Shown here: positions 1 to 8,879 of the stretch, one piece after another
Layout: each line of letters starts with the position of its first letter
Position numbering within the stretch: the stretch's first letter is position 1
Source: Clostridiales bacterium
GTDB taxonomy: Bacteria; Bacillota; Clostridia; Lachnospirales; WQUN01
Reading direction: 5' to 3'
Length of the DNA stretch: 58,117 nucleotides
NCBI GenBank assembly: GCA_031269465.1
Contig: JAISZB010000172.1
Span: 1-58,117, forward strand
Program-made: the position numbers and the translations under genes
Notes under the pieces: generated by a model
The model's input: the letters and a program-made list of their open reading frames with translations, nothing else
The model's database searches: none
Told to the model about the DNA's origin: nothing

Positions 1-118
1 TTATTGATAAGTTTTGCAAATTTAAACATATATTCTCTTCAATTTTGAACTTTTCTGCAAGAATTTTATGCTCTTTTGACTGGTAAATAATGCAAATAGA
101 GTTGTCGGAACAGTTCCG
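1..118 (-). repeat. AT-rich dispersed repeat R3, copy 1
   Basis: The reverse complement of this stretch aligns with 23890-24006 along its whole length, with scattered substitutions and a few small indels. Shared words include GCAGAAAAGTTCAAAA and AATATATGTTTAAAT. No reading frame is visible. The two copies are inverted about 24 kb apart. It may be the end of an old mobile element; the copy could continue beyond the left edge of the window. Bases 119-408 show nothing I can name. Confidence 0.55.
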
Positions 119-408
119 AATAATTCAAGCATTTAATAATGTTAGCTCCACTTTAGGTTTCTGATTCGCAAGATAAAAGAGTGGTTCTCCATAAAGTAAC
201 ACTTCAATAGTTTTAGTGAATGTCAATGTGCAAATCATCAGGTAATAGGCGCTATAGAGCTTGACACTTCTTGCCTAAAAGACTATAGTAAGCTTAGTCT
301 TTTTGCGCGTGATTTTCCGGTTTGAAGCGAATATTGCAAACTAGAACCATGTTCGCAATACCGACGGATGTACAGACCCAGGATACAGTGGCAAGCATGT
401 GGCGCGAA

Positions 409-546
409 CTATACTGCTTTTCATATAAAATTATCTTTTTTGGAGCTTGATTATACAGCGAGTGCGAAATGCCGATATCGGCATTTCGCACCACTCAATG
501 GATAATCAAGCTCCAAAAAAGAAACATTTGATGAAAAGCGGTATAG
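409..546. repeat. P1 palindromic element (full-length copy)
   Basis: This is a complete copy of the P1 family. Outer arms read CTATACTGCTTTTCAT and ATGAAAAGCGGTATAG. Inside them is a long stem beginning TCTTTTTTGGAGC and closing with GCTCCAAAAAAGA. In the centre is a perfect 30-bp palindrome at 462-491 built on GAAATGCCGATATCGG. GAAC occurs directly outside both ends, a possible short target duplication. It has no coding capacity. Confidence 0.75.
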
Positions 547-743
547 AACCGCGTTCACGCCACCGACGATCTCACATCCGGAGGAATGCGCGGCAGCAGA
601 CGCATTCCTTGATGGTTAGTCGCTTTTCATGAAGGAAAACTACCTGATTCAAACTGGACTGGAAAACATAGAACAAAGCGAGTTAGGACATTCTAGGAGA
701 CAATATATTTGACAAACTTGATTGGAGAATTGGGGGTGACTAA

Positions 744-2411
744 ATGGCGGGAGAACGCATTGGACTGGGCCTTGGCTTGGATGATTTCAGCGCTATGCGC
801 ATAAGAAACTGCTATTACATTGACAAATCAATGCTAATAAAAGAAGTTGTAACTAAAGCAGGGTTTGTGAAATTGTTGACAAAGCCAAGACGATTTGGCA
901 AGTCTACAAACATGTCTATGCTCAGATCTTTTTTTGAAGCGGGCAAAGTTGGCGAGGCGGATCCGAAGCTATTTAGCGGCCTAGCCATAGAGAAGGAAAA
1001 GCGAGTATGGGATGAGTGGTACAGGAAATATCCGGTCATTCATATAAACCTGTCACGCATGGCGGCGGCGGCCACAATTGAAGATTCAATGAAGCTTTTA
1101 GGAATGTCTGTCTCTGTGGAATGCCAAAGGTTGAATTACCTGTTGAATAGTGAGCTGGTATCAGAATACCTCAAAACAGCTTTGTACAATTTTGTACAAA
1201 ACTCCTCTGACCCGATATTGCTTCTTGGTTCTTTGGAGACCATCACTGATGCTTTGTCCGCTCACCACAATGCGCCAGTCATAGTTCTCATCGATGAATA
1301 CGACGCCCCATTCAACCATAAAGAGCAGGATTCTTTTCGCGATCAACTCCTGTCTAAAATGAGCGCTTTCTTTGGCAGCGTATTCAAGGGCAAGAGCAAC
1401 ATTATGCTCATTGTTGTCACAGGTTGCTTGAGAATCGCCAATGAAAGCATTTTCACCGGCGCAAACAACCCTCAAGTCTATGACTTGGACAGCAAGCTTT
1501 TTTCTAGATTCTATGGCTTGACGGAAAATGAGCTTATAAGAATCTTGAAAGAGCAAGGCCTAGAGGAAAAGCTTGATGATTTTAAATCATGGTACAATGG
1601 ATATTATTACGGTGGAGAGCAAATATACAACATATCATCCGTTCTCAGCCACATCAGCGCACTGCAGAGCGATCCAGACAGTTTGCCAGAAAACTATTGG
1701 GCAAACACCAGCAGCAATGACATTTTAAAAAGCGCATTGGAATCCAGCGGCGACTGCGCGAAGGTCATTTCTCTGATAGCCGGAGAAACTGTTTATATCC
1801 AGCGCATATCCAGCACCATTACCTATCGCGGAGTCAAGAGGGAAGATTCATTGTGGAGCGTTTTGCTTTCCACGGGATATTTGACAAAGGCAGCTGGCAA
1901 AATCAATGCCTACCGTATTCCTAATGCTGAGATAAGTTCAGTCTTTGAAGATCAATTCAGGGATTACATCAAGGGAAAACTGGGCGAAGAAGGCCTTTTG
2001 AGGCTTCAGGCGGCGGTTCATTCCCTGGATCCAAAGGCTATTGAAACGGTGTTTAAAGAATCGCTATTGGCGCTTAGCGTTTTTGACACCGCAGTGACCC
2101 ATGAGTACGTATATCATGTATTTTTCGCAGGAGTATTGTTCAATCTAAACTTGTTTAGCAACAGGGAAAGCGGGTATGGCCGTTATGACGTCCAAGTCGA
2201 ATTTCCTGAAGAAATAATGGTTTTGATCTTTGAATTCAAACGATTTGAAGATGGAGATCAAAACCTGAGAGATGCAGCTCAAAGGGCATTGAATCAGATT
2301 TTTGCCCTCCACTACACAGACCATCCCAAATCCTTAGGATATAAGGTTGTTTGCTTCGGAGTCGGATGCTCAGGAAAAGATTGCGCTGTTATTGGGGGAG
2401 TGGTTGCTTGA
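744..2411 (+). CDS. AAA-ATPase-like / PD-(D/E)XK nuclease family protein (DUF1703 type)
   Basis: The 555-aa protein matches the large family annotated as AAA-ATPase-like with a C-terminal DUF1703 PD-(D/E)XK domain, common and multicopy in gut Bacteroidota and Clostridia. The N-terminal part has YYIDKS near residue 24 and a P-loop variant PRRFGKST at 48-55. A Walker B-like VIVLIDEYDAP lies near residue 180. The C-terminal quarter contains a nuclease-like stretch with LIFEFKRFE. Length is typical and the frame is intact. GGGGGTGA just upstream supports the ATG. The cellular role of the family is not established; a link to mobile DNA or defence is often proposed but is inference here. It stands alone, followed by a hairpin terminator. 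Confidence 0.85.
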   Translation: MAGERIGLGLGLDDFSAMRIRNCYYIDKSMLIKEVVTKAGFVKLLTKPRRFGKSTNMSMLRSFFEAGKVGEADPKLFSGLAIEKEKRVWDEWYRKYPVIHINLSRMAAAATIEDSMKLLGMSVSVECQRLNYLLNSELVSEYLKTALYNFVQNSSDPILLLGSLETITDALSAHHNAPVIVLIDEYDAPFNHKEQDSFRDQLLSKMSAFFGSVFKGKSNIMLIVVTGCLRIANESIFTGANNPQVYDLDSKLFSRFYGLTENELIRILKEQGLEEKLDDFKSWYNGYYYGGEQIYNISSVLSHISALQSDPDSLPENYWANTSSNDILKSALESSGDCAKVISLIAGETVYIQRISSTITYRGVKREDSLWSVLLSTGYLTKAAGKINAYRIPNAEISSVFEDQFRDYIKGKLGEEGLLRLQAAVHSLDPKAIETVFKESLLALSVFDTAVTHEYVYHVFFAGVLFNLNLFSNRESGYGRYDVQVEFPEEIMVLIFEFKRFEDGDQNLRDAAQRALNQIFALHYTDHPKSLGYKVVCFGVGCSGKDCAVIGGVVA

Positions 2412-2484
2412 GCGTTTATAGTAAGAAATCGCTTCCAATAGAGCGCTGTATAATCTTCATGTTTTGGCTGCTACCATGGTAAAA

Positions 2485-2515
2485 AAGGCCTTCAGCGCGC
2501 ACCTCTGAAAGCCTT
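2485..2515 (+). terminator. Hairpin terminator after the AAA-ATPase-like gene
   Basis: AAGGC-TTCAG pairs with CTGAA-GCCTT around a short loop, with one bulged base on each side, followed by a pyrimidine-rich TTCTTCC tail. It sits about 75 bp after the stop codon. Confidence 0.45.
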
Positions 2516-2641
2516 CTTCCTTCTGGCCAATTTTAAAACCTAAATCAAGGCGCGATATGAAGATCATAAAAACGTAATCGCGGATTTGCTGATAAACAGG
2601 TATTGAGGCAAGTTGCTCTCGGAAACGGAGCTGCTTGGAGA

Positions 2642-2917
2642 ATGGATAAAATCATTAATGAAACCGCAACGAAATATGCGAAGAGCAAAAAATCAAAATT
2701 CAATCCGAAAGACGCGTACCTCTACGGCTTATACTCTAAAGGCACTGTGCGGGAAGACAGCGAAATTGAAGCGCATATGAATGTGTTTGGCAATTTATTT
2801 GCGCTTGAGGCGGACATTGACGCAAGAATTGAGCCTAACCTAATCTTGGACGACGGCGATATTGATAAATGCAGTATGCTGTATGAGATGCGACGCACAG
2901 GAGTGAGAATTTACTGA
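2642..2917 (+). pseudogene. Degenerate minimal nucleotidyltransferase (MNT-like)
   Basis: The 91-aa product resembles small MNT-type nucleotidyltransferases, which carry GSxxKGxxxxxSDxD. Here the corresponding stretch is YGLYSKGTVREDSEIE. The GS pair has become GL and the metal-binding DxD has become ExE, so catalysis is unlikely. The tail RRTGVRIY is family-like. The ATG at 2642 has only an ill-placed GGAG upstream, and no HEPN partner follows. I read it as a decayed or catalytically dead copy. A non-catalytic role cannot be excluded. Confidence 0.5.
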
Positions 2918-3027
2918 AAAACCGGAAAACATCCCGAGAATGATTAATGCATTAGATTCTGTGAATCATTTTTTTGGAATAGCGTCATTATTATGAATGC
3001 GCATATGAAAAACAGTGTAAAAATAAG

Positions 3028-3082
3028 ATAGATTTCAAGCATTTCAGATGACGATCTGAAGAATGCTTGAAATCTATTTTTT
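3028..3082. terminator. Strong bidirectional terminator
   Basis: ATAGATTTCAAGC pairs perfectly with GCTTGAAATCTAT, enclosing further pairing (CAGAT/ATCTG). A T-run follows on the plus strand and an A-run precedes it, so it can end transcription from both sides. It lies between the nucleotidyltransferase relic and the 3' end of the liv operon. A weaker stem with a T-run lies at 2939-2975. Confidence 0.75.
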
Positions 3083-3131
3083 GTTTTCTATTCTTTTCAA
3101 GGCGCATATTTAGCCGCGCTTAAGAGCCGCG

Positions 3132-3863
3132 TTACAGCCGCCCCTTCTTCTTTCCCGCAGCGGCGCCAAGATAGGCCGCCTTGACATGCGGGTCGTTTAA
3201 AAGCTCCTCCCCCGTTCCGGCGGCGGTTATCTTCCCGGTTTCCATTACATAGCCCTTGTCAGCGATTTTAAGCGCCATGTTTGCATTCTGCTCAATAAGC
3301 AAAATTGTAACGCCGTTTTTGTTAATCTCCTTGATTATCGCGAAAATATTATTTACTATGATTGGCGCCAGTCCCAGCGATGGTTCATCCATCATCAAAA
3401 GCTTTGGCCTGGACATCAGCGCCCTGGCGACCGCCAGCATTTGCTGCTCTCCGCCGGAAAGCGTTCCTGCCATCTGCCAGCTGCGCTTCTCCAAGATGGG
3501 AAAAAGCTCATAGACCCATTTCTGATCCGATTTAACCCCATCCTCGTCCCTTCTCAAGTACGCCCCGATCTTAATGTTCTCAAGAACCGTTAGGTTGGCG
3601 AATATCCGCCTTCCCTCCGGAGTCAGCGTTATTCCCTTTGAAACTATGAGCTGGGAGTCAAGCCCGTAGATGCTTTCGCCATTGTACTCAATACTTCCAC
3701 TTTTAGGCTTTGTAAGCCCTATTACGGATCTGAGCGTTGTGCTTTTGCCTGCGCCGTTCGCGCCTATCAGGGCTACAATCTGCTTGTCAGGCACATCGAA
3801 GCTTATGTTGTTGATGGCGGTGATGCCGCCGTAATTGACAACAAGATTCTCTACCTTAAGCAT
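3132..3863 (-). CDS. livF: Branched-chain amino acid ABC transporter, ATP-binding protein LivF
   Basis: The 243-aa ATPase is one of two nucleotide-binding subunits that power branched-chain amino acid import on the cytoplasmic face. Walker A is GANGAGKST at 34-42. The signature LSGGEQQML and Walker B LLMMDEPSLGLAP follow in order. Full length for LivF. The start codon overlaps the livG stop by one base (TAATG), with GGGAGCGG upstream, showing translational coupling. It is the last gene of the operon and ends at the strong terminator. Other hydrophobic-amide substrates (urea, amides) are possible for this transporter class. Confidence 0.92.
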   Translation of the reverse strand: MLKVENLVVNYGGITAINNISFDVPDKQIVALIGANGAGKSTTLRSVIGLTKPKSGSIEYNGESIYGLDSQLIVSKGITLTPEGRRIFANLTVLENIKIGAYLRRDEDGVKSDQKWVYELFPILEKRSWQMAGTLSGGEQQMLAVARALMSRPKLLMMDEPSLGLAPIIVNNIFAIIKEINKNGVTILLIEQNANMALKIADKGYVMETGKITAAGTGEELLNDPHVKAAYLGAAAGKKKGRL

Positions 3864-4633
3864 TAATCACCGCTCCCTAAATAAGCTTCAATGACTCTCC
3901 GATCGCCTTGAATCTCCGCAGGAGATCCAACCGCTATGTTCACCCCGAAATCCATCACATAGATGTTTTTAGAAATATCCATAACCAAGTCCATATGATG
4001 CTCTATGAGAAGTATCGTTATTTTGAACTCATCCCTGATCCTCTCAATGAATCGGGCAAGCTCTATTGTCTCTTGAGGGTTCATGCCAGCTGCGGGCTCA
4101 TCCAGAAGGAGAAGGCTGGGATTTGTCGCAAGCGCCCTGGCAATTTCAAGCCTCCTTTGCTTTCCGTACGGAAGCGAGGTTGACGTAGCGTCGCGCAGAT
4201 CTAACAAATCCAACTTCTCGAGAAGGCTTTCCGTCTCTTCTATGAATTTGCGCTCTTCGGCGGGATACGGAGACAGTCCGCTTATTCTGAAGACCGCCTG
4301 GAACAGGTTGCTCTTAAGATGAAGATGCTTGGCTGTTATGACGTTTTCAAAGACGGTCAATCCCTTGAAAAGCCTTATGTTCTGAAATGTCCGCCCAATT
4401 CCCTGCTTTGCGATGTAGCTGGGATTCCTGGCTGTTATATCCCTTCCTCTAAATGTGATTTTGCCTGATGTAGGAGCGTACGTCCCGGTTATCATATTGA
4501 ATACTGTAGTCTTTCCCGCCCCGTTCGGCCCGATGAGGGCGATTATCTCGTTTTCAGGGACTTCCAGGCTTAAAGAGTCCACGGCAGTGACGCCGCCAAA
4601 GCGCATCGTCAAGTTTTCCGCCTCAAGCATCAT
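3863..4633 (-). CDS. livG: Branched-chain amino acid ABC transporter, ATP-binding protein LivG
   Basis: The 256-aa ATPase is partner to LivF. Walker A GPNGAGKTT is at 35-43, followed by the signature region YGKQRRLEIARAL and Walker B LLLLDEPAAGMNP. The extended C-terminal tail (GSPAEIQ...VIEAYLG) is typical of LivG. Its ATG pair follows GGAGG closely and overlaps the end of livM by four bases. Intact and of normal length. Confidence 0.92.
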   Translation of the reverse strand: MMLEAENLTMRFGGVTAVDSLSLEVPENEIIALIGPNGAGKTTVFNMITGTYAPTSGKITFRGRDITARNPSYIAKQGIGRTFQNIRLFKGLTVFENVITAKHLHLKSNLFQAVFRISGLSPYPAEERKFIEETESLLEKLDLLDLRDATSTSLPYGKQRRLEIARALATNPSLLLLDEPAAGMNPQETIELARFIERIRDEFKITILLIEHHMDLVMDISKNIYVMDFGVNIAVGSPAEIQGDRRVIEAYLGSGD

Positions 4634-5700
4634 TCGCCCTTCCTCCTTCCATTTTTGAAGAGAGGCAGGCCTTTGACCCGCGCCGCCGCTTGGCGAAGCA
4701 TATCGAAGCTCAACTCCTTCTGGCCCATCAGACCCTTTTGGAAGAATAGGACAATCACCATCAGAAGTACTGAGAATACAACCATTCTGAGGCCCGGCCT
4801 GAAAATAGGCACTTTAAATCCAAAAAGCACAAGCTCATCATCAAAGAAGCGCAGCCATTCCATGCCTATGGTTATTATGAATGAAGCTATGACGGTTCCT
4901 GAAATGCTTCCAAGCCCTCCAAGGACTATTATCAGAACGAAGTTATATGTCAGGGTGAACATGAAATTTTTAGGATCAACGGTTCCCAGTAGCGCGCCGT
5001 AAAGCCCTCCGCCTATTCCCGCGAAAAAGGCGCTTATTACAAAGGACATGATCTTGTGCTTGAACAGGTTTATTCCCATAGCCTCAGCCACTATCTCATC
5101 CTCTCGGATAGCTTTGAACGCACGCCCGTAAGATGAGCTTATAAGAAGCCTCATAAAAACAATCGTTATTATCGCAGCAAGATAGATAAAGAACATGTTT
5201 GACAGGGCCGGCACGTTTTTTATGCCCAAAGCGCCGTTGGTTATGGACTGGGTGTTCGTAAATATAATCCTTATGATTTCAGAAAATCCCAGGGTGGCTA
5301 TGGCAAGATAGTCCCCTCTGAGCCTTAGAACAGGAAATCCAATGATGAAAGCGAACGTCGCGGACAGCAGGCCTCCCAGGATAAGCGCCGCTAAAAGCGG
5401 AAGCTCTATCCCCGCTATCAGCGGATTCATGGGTTCAAGATAAAATCCGGCCGCTCGAAGCTCGACAGGCACTGTGAAAATGGCTACGGTGTAAGCCCCT
5501 ATTGCCATGAATCCCGCCTGCCCCAGGGAGAACATGCCGGTAAATCCATTGACGAGGTTCAAGGAAAGTGAGATTATCGCGTATATTGCGCAAAGGTTCA
5601 GCACCCGCCTGACATAGCTGTCCAGAATTCCGTTTAGAATCCATGCGGCGGCGAGGATTGCGGCTATGGCTATGATTGAATGGAGGGTTTTTTTATTCAT
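4630..5700 (-). CDS. livM: Branched-chain amino acid ABC transporter permease LivM
   Basis: This 356-aa multi-spanning inner-membrane permease forms the translocation channel with LivH. Hydrophobic helices run throughout. The cytoplasmic coupling region includes YGRAFKAIREDEIVAEAMG, diagnostic of the family. A GGAGAAGG site seven bases upstream favours ATG at 5700 over an in-frame GTG six bases earlier. The gene follows livH directly and overlaps livG. Confidence 0.9.
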   Translation of the reverse strand: MNKKTLHSIIAIAAILAAAWILNGILDSYVRRVLNLCAIYAIISLSLNLVNGFTGMFSLGQAGFMAIGAYTVAIFTVPVELRAAGFYLEPMNPLIAGIELPLLAALILGGLLSATFAFIIGFPVLRLRGDYLAIATLGFSEIIRIIFTNTQSITNGALGIKNVPALSNMFFIYLAAIITIVFMRLLISSSYGRAFKAIREDEIVAEAMGINLFKHKIMSFVISAFFAGIGGGLYGALLGTVDPKNFMFTLTYNFVLIIVLGGLGSISGTVIASFIITIGMEWLRFFDDELVLFGFKVPIFRPGLRMVVFSVLLMVIVLFFQKGLMGQKELSFDMLRQAAARVKGLPLFKNGRRKGE

Positions 5701-5702
5701 CG

Positions 5703-6695
5703 TCACACCTTCTCCCTGGCCTTCGAGCCTAAAATGCCAGTTGGCTTGACTAGCAGTATGATGATAAGGAGAATGAACGCGAACGCGTCCCTATATCCTG
5801 ATATGTTGGGAAAAAGCGCCACTATCAGTATTTCCCCGAGTCCTAGTATGAATCCCCCCATTACCGCGCCCTTAATGTCCCCGATGCCTCCGACGACAGC
5901 TGCGACAAAGCATTTGAGTCCAGGCATGACGCCCATCATGGGAGTAATGCCCGGGTATCTTGTACCCCACATGAATCCGCCTACAGCAGCCAGGGAAGAG
6001 CCTATAATAAAAGTAAGCGATATTATCCGGTTTATATTTACGCCCATGACTCTAGCTATCTCATGGTCTTTCGCAACCGCCCGCATGGCGATTCCAGTCT
6101 TCGTATGGTTTATGAAATTAATTAGAGCAATCAGAATGGCGAAGGTAAGGATGGGAATTACAATGGATACAACTTGAAAGTTAACTGAATGAATGGATAT
6201 AACCCTGGAGAGCAGCGGGATATCCGGAAGAACTTTCGGCCTGCCGCCGAACAGGTATGTGGCTGCGTTTTCCAGCAGAAAAGAAGCCCCTATCGCGGAA
6301 ATCAAAACGGAATTCTTCGGAGCGTCCCTAAGGGGCCTGTAAGCGAAGCGCTCTATCAGGATTCCGACGATGGGCGTCAAGGCCGCGACGCAAACAAACG
6401 CGAGAACCCATGGCATGTTGAAGACTGAAAGGGTAAAAAACGCAAAGTAAAGTGAAATCATAAATATGTCGCCGTGAGCAAAATTGATCATGCTTAAAAT
6501 CGTATAAACCATTGTATAGCCGATGGCAATCAAAGCAAATAGGCTTCCTAGGGACAAGCCATTCGTCAGATGCTGAAGGAATACGGAACCCGGCATTTTA
6601 ATCGCCGTCGAAGCGTAGACATATACCAGCAGTATGACCAACAGAATTGCCAATACAGCAACTGCAAGGTTATTACGCAAGATTTTGCCAGCCAT
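5703..6695 (-). CDS. livH: Branched-chain amino acid ABC transporter permease LivH
   Basis: The membrane permease partner of LivM contains the typical IGYTMVYTILSMINFAHGD and MRAVAKDHEIARVMGVN stretches. An extra N-terminal hydrophobic segment precedes the usual family start. The start is unclear: ATG at 6695 has no good ribosome site, and an in-frame TTG at 6743 is no better. The best ribosome site (6793-6801) is followed by ATG at 6779, which opens an in-frame run of only eight codons before TGA and TAA. The gene is separated from livK by 0.6 kb containing two palindromes. Confidence 0.85.
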   Translation of the reverse strand: MAGKILRNNLAVAVLAILLVILLVYVYASTAIKMPGSVFLQHLTNGLSLGSLFALIAIGYTMVYTILSMINFAHGDIFMISLYFAFFTLSVFNMPWVLAFVCVAALTPIVGILIERFAYRPLRDAPKNSVLISAIGASFLLENAATYLFGGRPKVLPDIPLLSRVISIHSVNFQVVSIVIPILTFAILIALINFINHTKTGIAMRAVAKDHEIARVMGVNINRIISLTFIIGSSLAAVGGFMWGTRYPGITPMMGVMPGLKCFVAAVVGGIGDIKGAVMGGFILGLGEILIVALFPNISGYRDAFAFILLIIILLVKPTGILGSKAREKV

Positions 6696-6999
6696 ATCTT
6701 GTACTGCGCTAAACACCCGCCTGCATGCCGGCTTCCATGGCAATTAAGGATTTCAGCCGCTTAAACGCGCATGCTTCATAGCAGGAACCGCGCACTCCTT
6801 TCTTGATTAAAGGCCTCATCCATGATGCCCTTTATGAAAGCCAAATTCATTTTACATTCTGTCTCTTTAGAGATTGCAAGCGGGAATGGCTTTTTGGCCG
6901 TCATCGCAAGCCGGACTTAAAAATCCGCGAGCAAGCTTAAGCCAGGGAAGAGCTGAATGATTCCTAAAATGAGCGATTATGCAGCCGCAATCGAAGGTA

Positions 7000-7055
7000 C
7001 CTATTTTGGAGCTTGATTATACATGCCTAAATGGATAATCAAGCTCCAAAATAGG
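7000..7055. repeat. P1 palindromic element, short hairpin copy
   Basis: This is a perfect 21-bp stem starting CCTATTTTGGAGC and ending GCTCCAAAATAGG around a 14-base loop. The nested central palindrome of full P1 copies is absent. It lies in the livK-livH spacer. Relative to other copies the fourth base of the arm is A, and the opposite arm carries the matching T. Confidence 0.8.
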
Positions 7056-7266
7056 AACTTTCAGTGCTATTAATGGAACTTGCCCACCGCTTTTGAGCAT
7101 GTAAGCGCACATCGCAACGAAAACGCCTTGCAGGTGATATGCGCATCAATAATTGCTTGATATGGGACTTTGGTCAAGACCTCATGCCCGCATCTTTTCA
7201 GGGCGCTTGAAAAACGATTATTTTTCCTGCATCTCCCGCTGCATGCTGACGCGCATGGAATGCTCC

Positions 7267-7319
7267 GATTTTGGGGTCGGATTATGCAGAGCTCAGCGGA
7301 TAATCCAACCCTAAAATCA
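7267..7319. repeat. P1-related diverged palindrome
   Basis: The arms ATTTTGGGGTCGGATTAT and ATAATCCAACCCTAAAAT pair with two mismatches around a 17-base loop. The layout is the same as the hairpin 210 bp away, but the sequence has drifted. It is also in the livK-livH spacer. The rest of that spacer (6744-7379) shows no gene. Confidence 0.6.
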
Positions 7320-7379
7320 GCGCATTGACGCGCATCATTATATTGGCGGACAAGCGCCTGCGAGAAATCGCTTACGGCG

Positions 7380-8528
7380 TCACTGAGCTTCTACATAATC
7401 AAGGTACGTAAATTTTCCGCCTGTTACAGTCTTTATCACAGCGTCCTTTACGGCATCTCCGTTGGCATCCAAAGTTGTGGATCCCGTCACGCCCTGGAAA
7501 TTCACGGTCTTCGCCAATTCATCCCTTATTGCGGGGCCGTCTGTGGAGTTGGCGCGCGTAATGCAGTCTAGTATGAGTATGTATGCGTCATATCCGAGAG
7601 CGGTTACCGCCGCCGGCTCTACCCCGGGATACTTCTTCTCGTATTCAGACAGAAATGTTTTGGCTTCATCAGTCGTCGCCATGTTTTTATCGAAGAAAGT
7701 GGAGAAAACAGCTCCTTCAACATCTGCTCCGCCGACTGTGATAAAATCGGTGGTTTCCCAAGTATCTCCACCCAGGAAAGGGATGTCGATGCCGAGTTGC
7801 TTGGCTTGCTTAATGATGAGAGCGCTTTCGGTAAAGTTTCCGGGCGCGAAGATGACATCCGGATTCTTTTGCTTGATATTTGTAAGGATGGCCGTAAAAT
7901 CTTTGTCGCCTGTCTGGTAGTTGCCAACCTCAATAATAGAGTTGGAGTCTCCGGTATTCTTCTTAAAAGATTCTTGGAAAAAATTTGAAAGTCCGACGGA
8001 GTAATCGTTTGAAACTTCTTGGATTATCGCAGCTGTCTTTGCTCCAAGCTTGACTGTAGCATAATTCGCCATAACTGTGCCCTGGAACGGATCAATGAAG
8101 CATACGCGGAAATAGTAGTCATTTCCCAGCGTTACCTGCGGATTTGTAGCTGATGCCGCTACCGCCGGAATCTACGCGTCCTTTACTATGTTTCCGGCAG
8201 CCATTGACAGCGAGGATCCCCAAGATCCTATTATGGCGTTCACCTTGTCCTGCTCAACCAAGCGAGCCGCCGCTGTAGCGGCTTCCGCCTTGTCGGATTT
8301 GTTATCGACTTTTACAAGCTCCACTTTCTTCCCCAAAACTTCCGGATACAGGGCGTTGGCAAGCTCTATGCCTTGAACCTCAAGCTCTCCGCCTGCGGCA
8401 TTGTCGCCCGTAAGAGGCTCGAATACTCCGATTCTTATCACGTCGCTTGACGCTCCTGCCGACTGGCATCCTGAAAGGGTGGCTGCCGCCATAAGCGCAA
8501 CCAATAAAATCGATGCTGCCTTTTTCAT
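7380..8528 (-). pseudogene. livK: Branched-chain amino acid ABC transporter substrate-binding lipoprotein LivK, interrupted by in-frame TAG
   Basis: This would be the extracellular binding lipoprotein that feeds LivHMGF. From ATG 8528 (GAGGAGGAG upstream) a signal peptide ends in a lipobox (LSGC). The frame then runs to TAG at 8174-8172, codon 119. The same frame continues without other stops for 263 more codons to 7380. The sequence across the stop (KDA-stop-IPAVAASATNPQVTLGN) is what intact LivK proteins show, so one base change (AAG to TAG) would explain it. Total length, 382 codons, is normal. Alternatives are a sequencing error or stop readthrough. A fragment alone would not bind ligand. 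Confidence 0.85.
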
Positions 8529-8573
8529 AAATCTCCTCCTCAAATGAATTGCCGCTACTGTAAAACCGTTGTT

Positions 8574-8602
8574 ATTTTAACACATTGCAACTTGCAAAAC
8601 AA
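8574..8602 (-). promoter_or_regulatory. Candidate sigma-70 type promoter of livK
   Basis: On the minus strand TTGTTT and TAAAAT are separated by 17 bases, about 50 bp upstream of the livK ATG. This fits a housekeeping promoter for the operon. Confidence 0.5.
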
Positions 8603-8750
8603 CTTAAATTTAAATATTAAAAAACCCTATGCTAGCATTATTTTGCAATCTTAATGGGCCAAAGACTGCCTATAAGAATTTATTTGGGAATAACAGACAT
8701 ACATATTAGTAATGAAGAGTCAAATCCAGTCATAATGAATAGAATCAAGA

Positions 8751-8876
8751 TATAAGGATTTTCTTCAAATGCTGCTTTTTTAGTCTTGATAATCCATTGA
8801 ACGTTGTGTAATGCCGATGTCTACTCTCTGTATAATCAAGCTCCAAAAAGGTAGCTTTCAATGAAAATCAGCATAG
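8751..8876. repeat. P1 palindromic element, decayed copy
   Basis: The right half is conserved (TATAATCAAGCTCCAAAAAGG then ATGAAAATCAGCATAG). The left half (TATAAGGATTTTC, CTTGATAATCCATTGA) has drifted and the central palindrome is reduced to AATGCCGATGT. It is upstream of the liv operon. Confidence 0.6.
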
Positions 8877-8879
8877 TTA

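Noticed and set aside
744-2411. Considered as the start of a defence island
   Set aside because: The family is common and often stands alone; no restriction, toxin or retron partner is adjacent, only a decayed nucleotidyltransferase.
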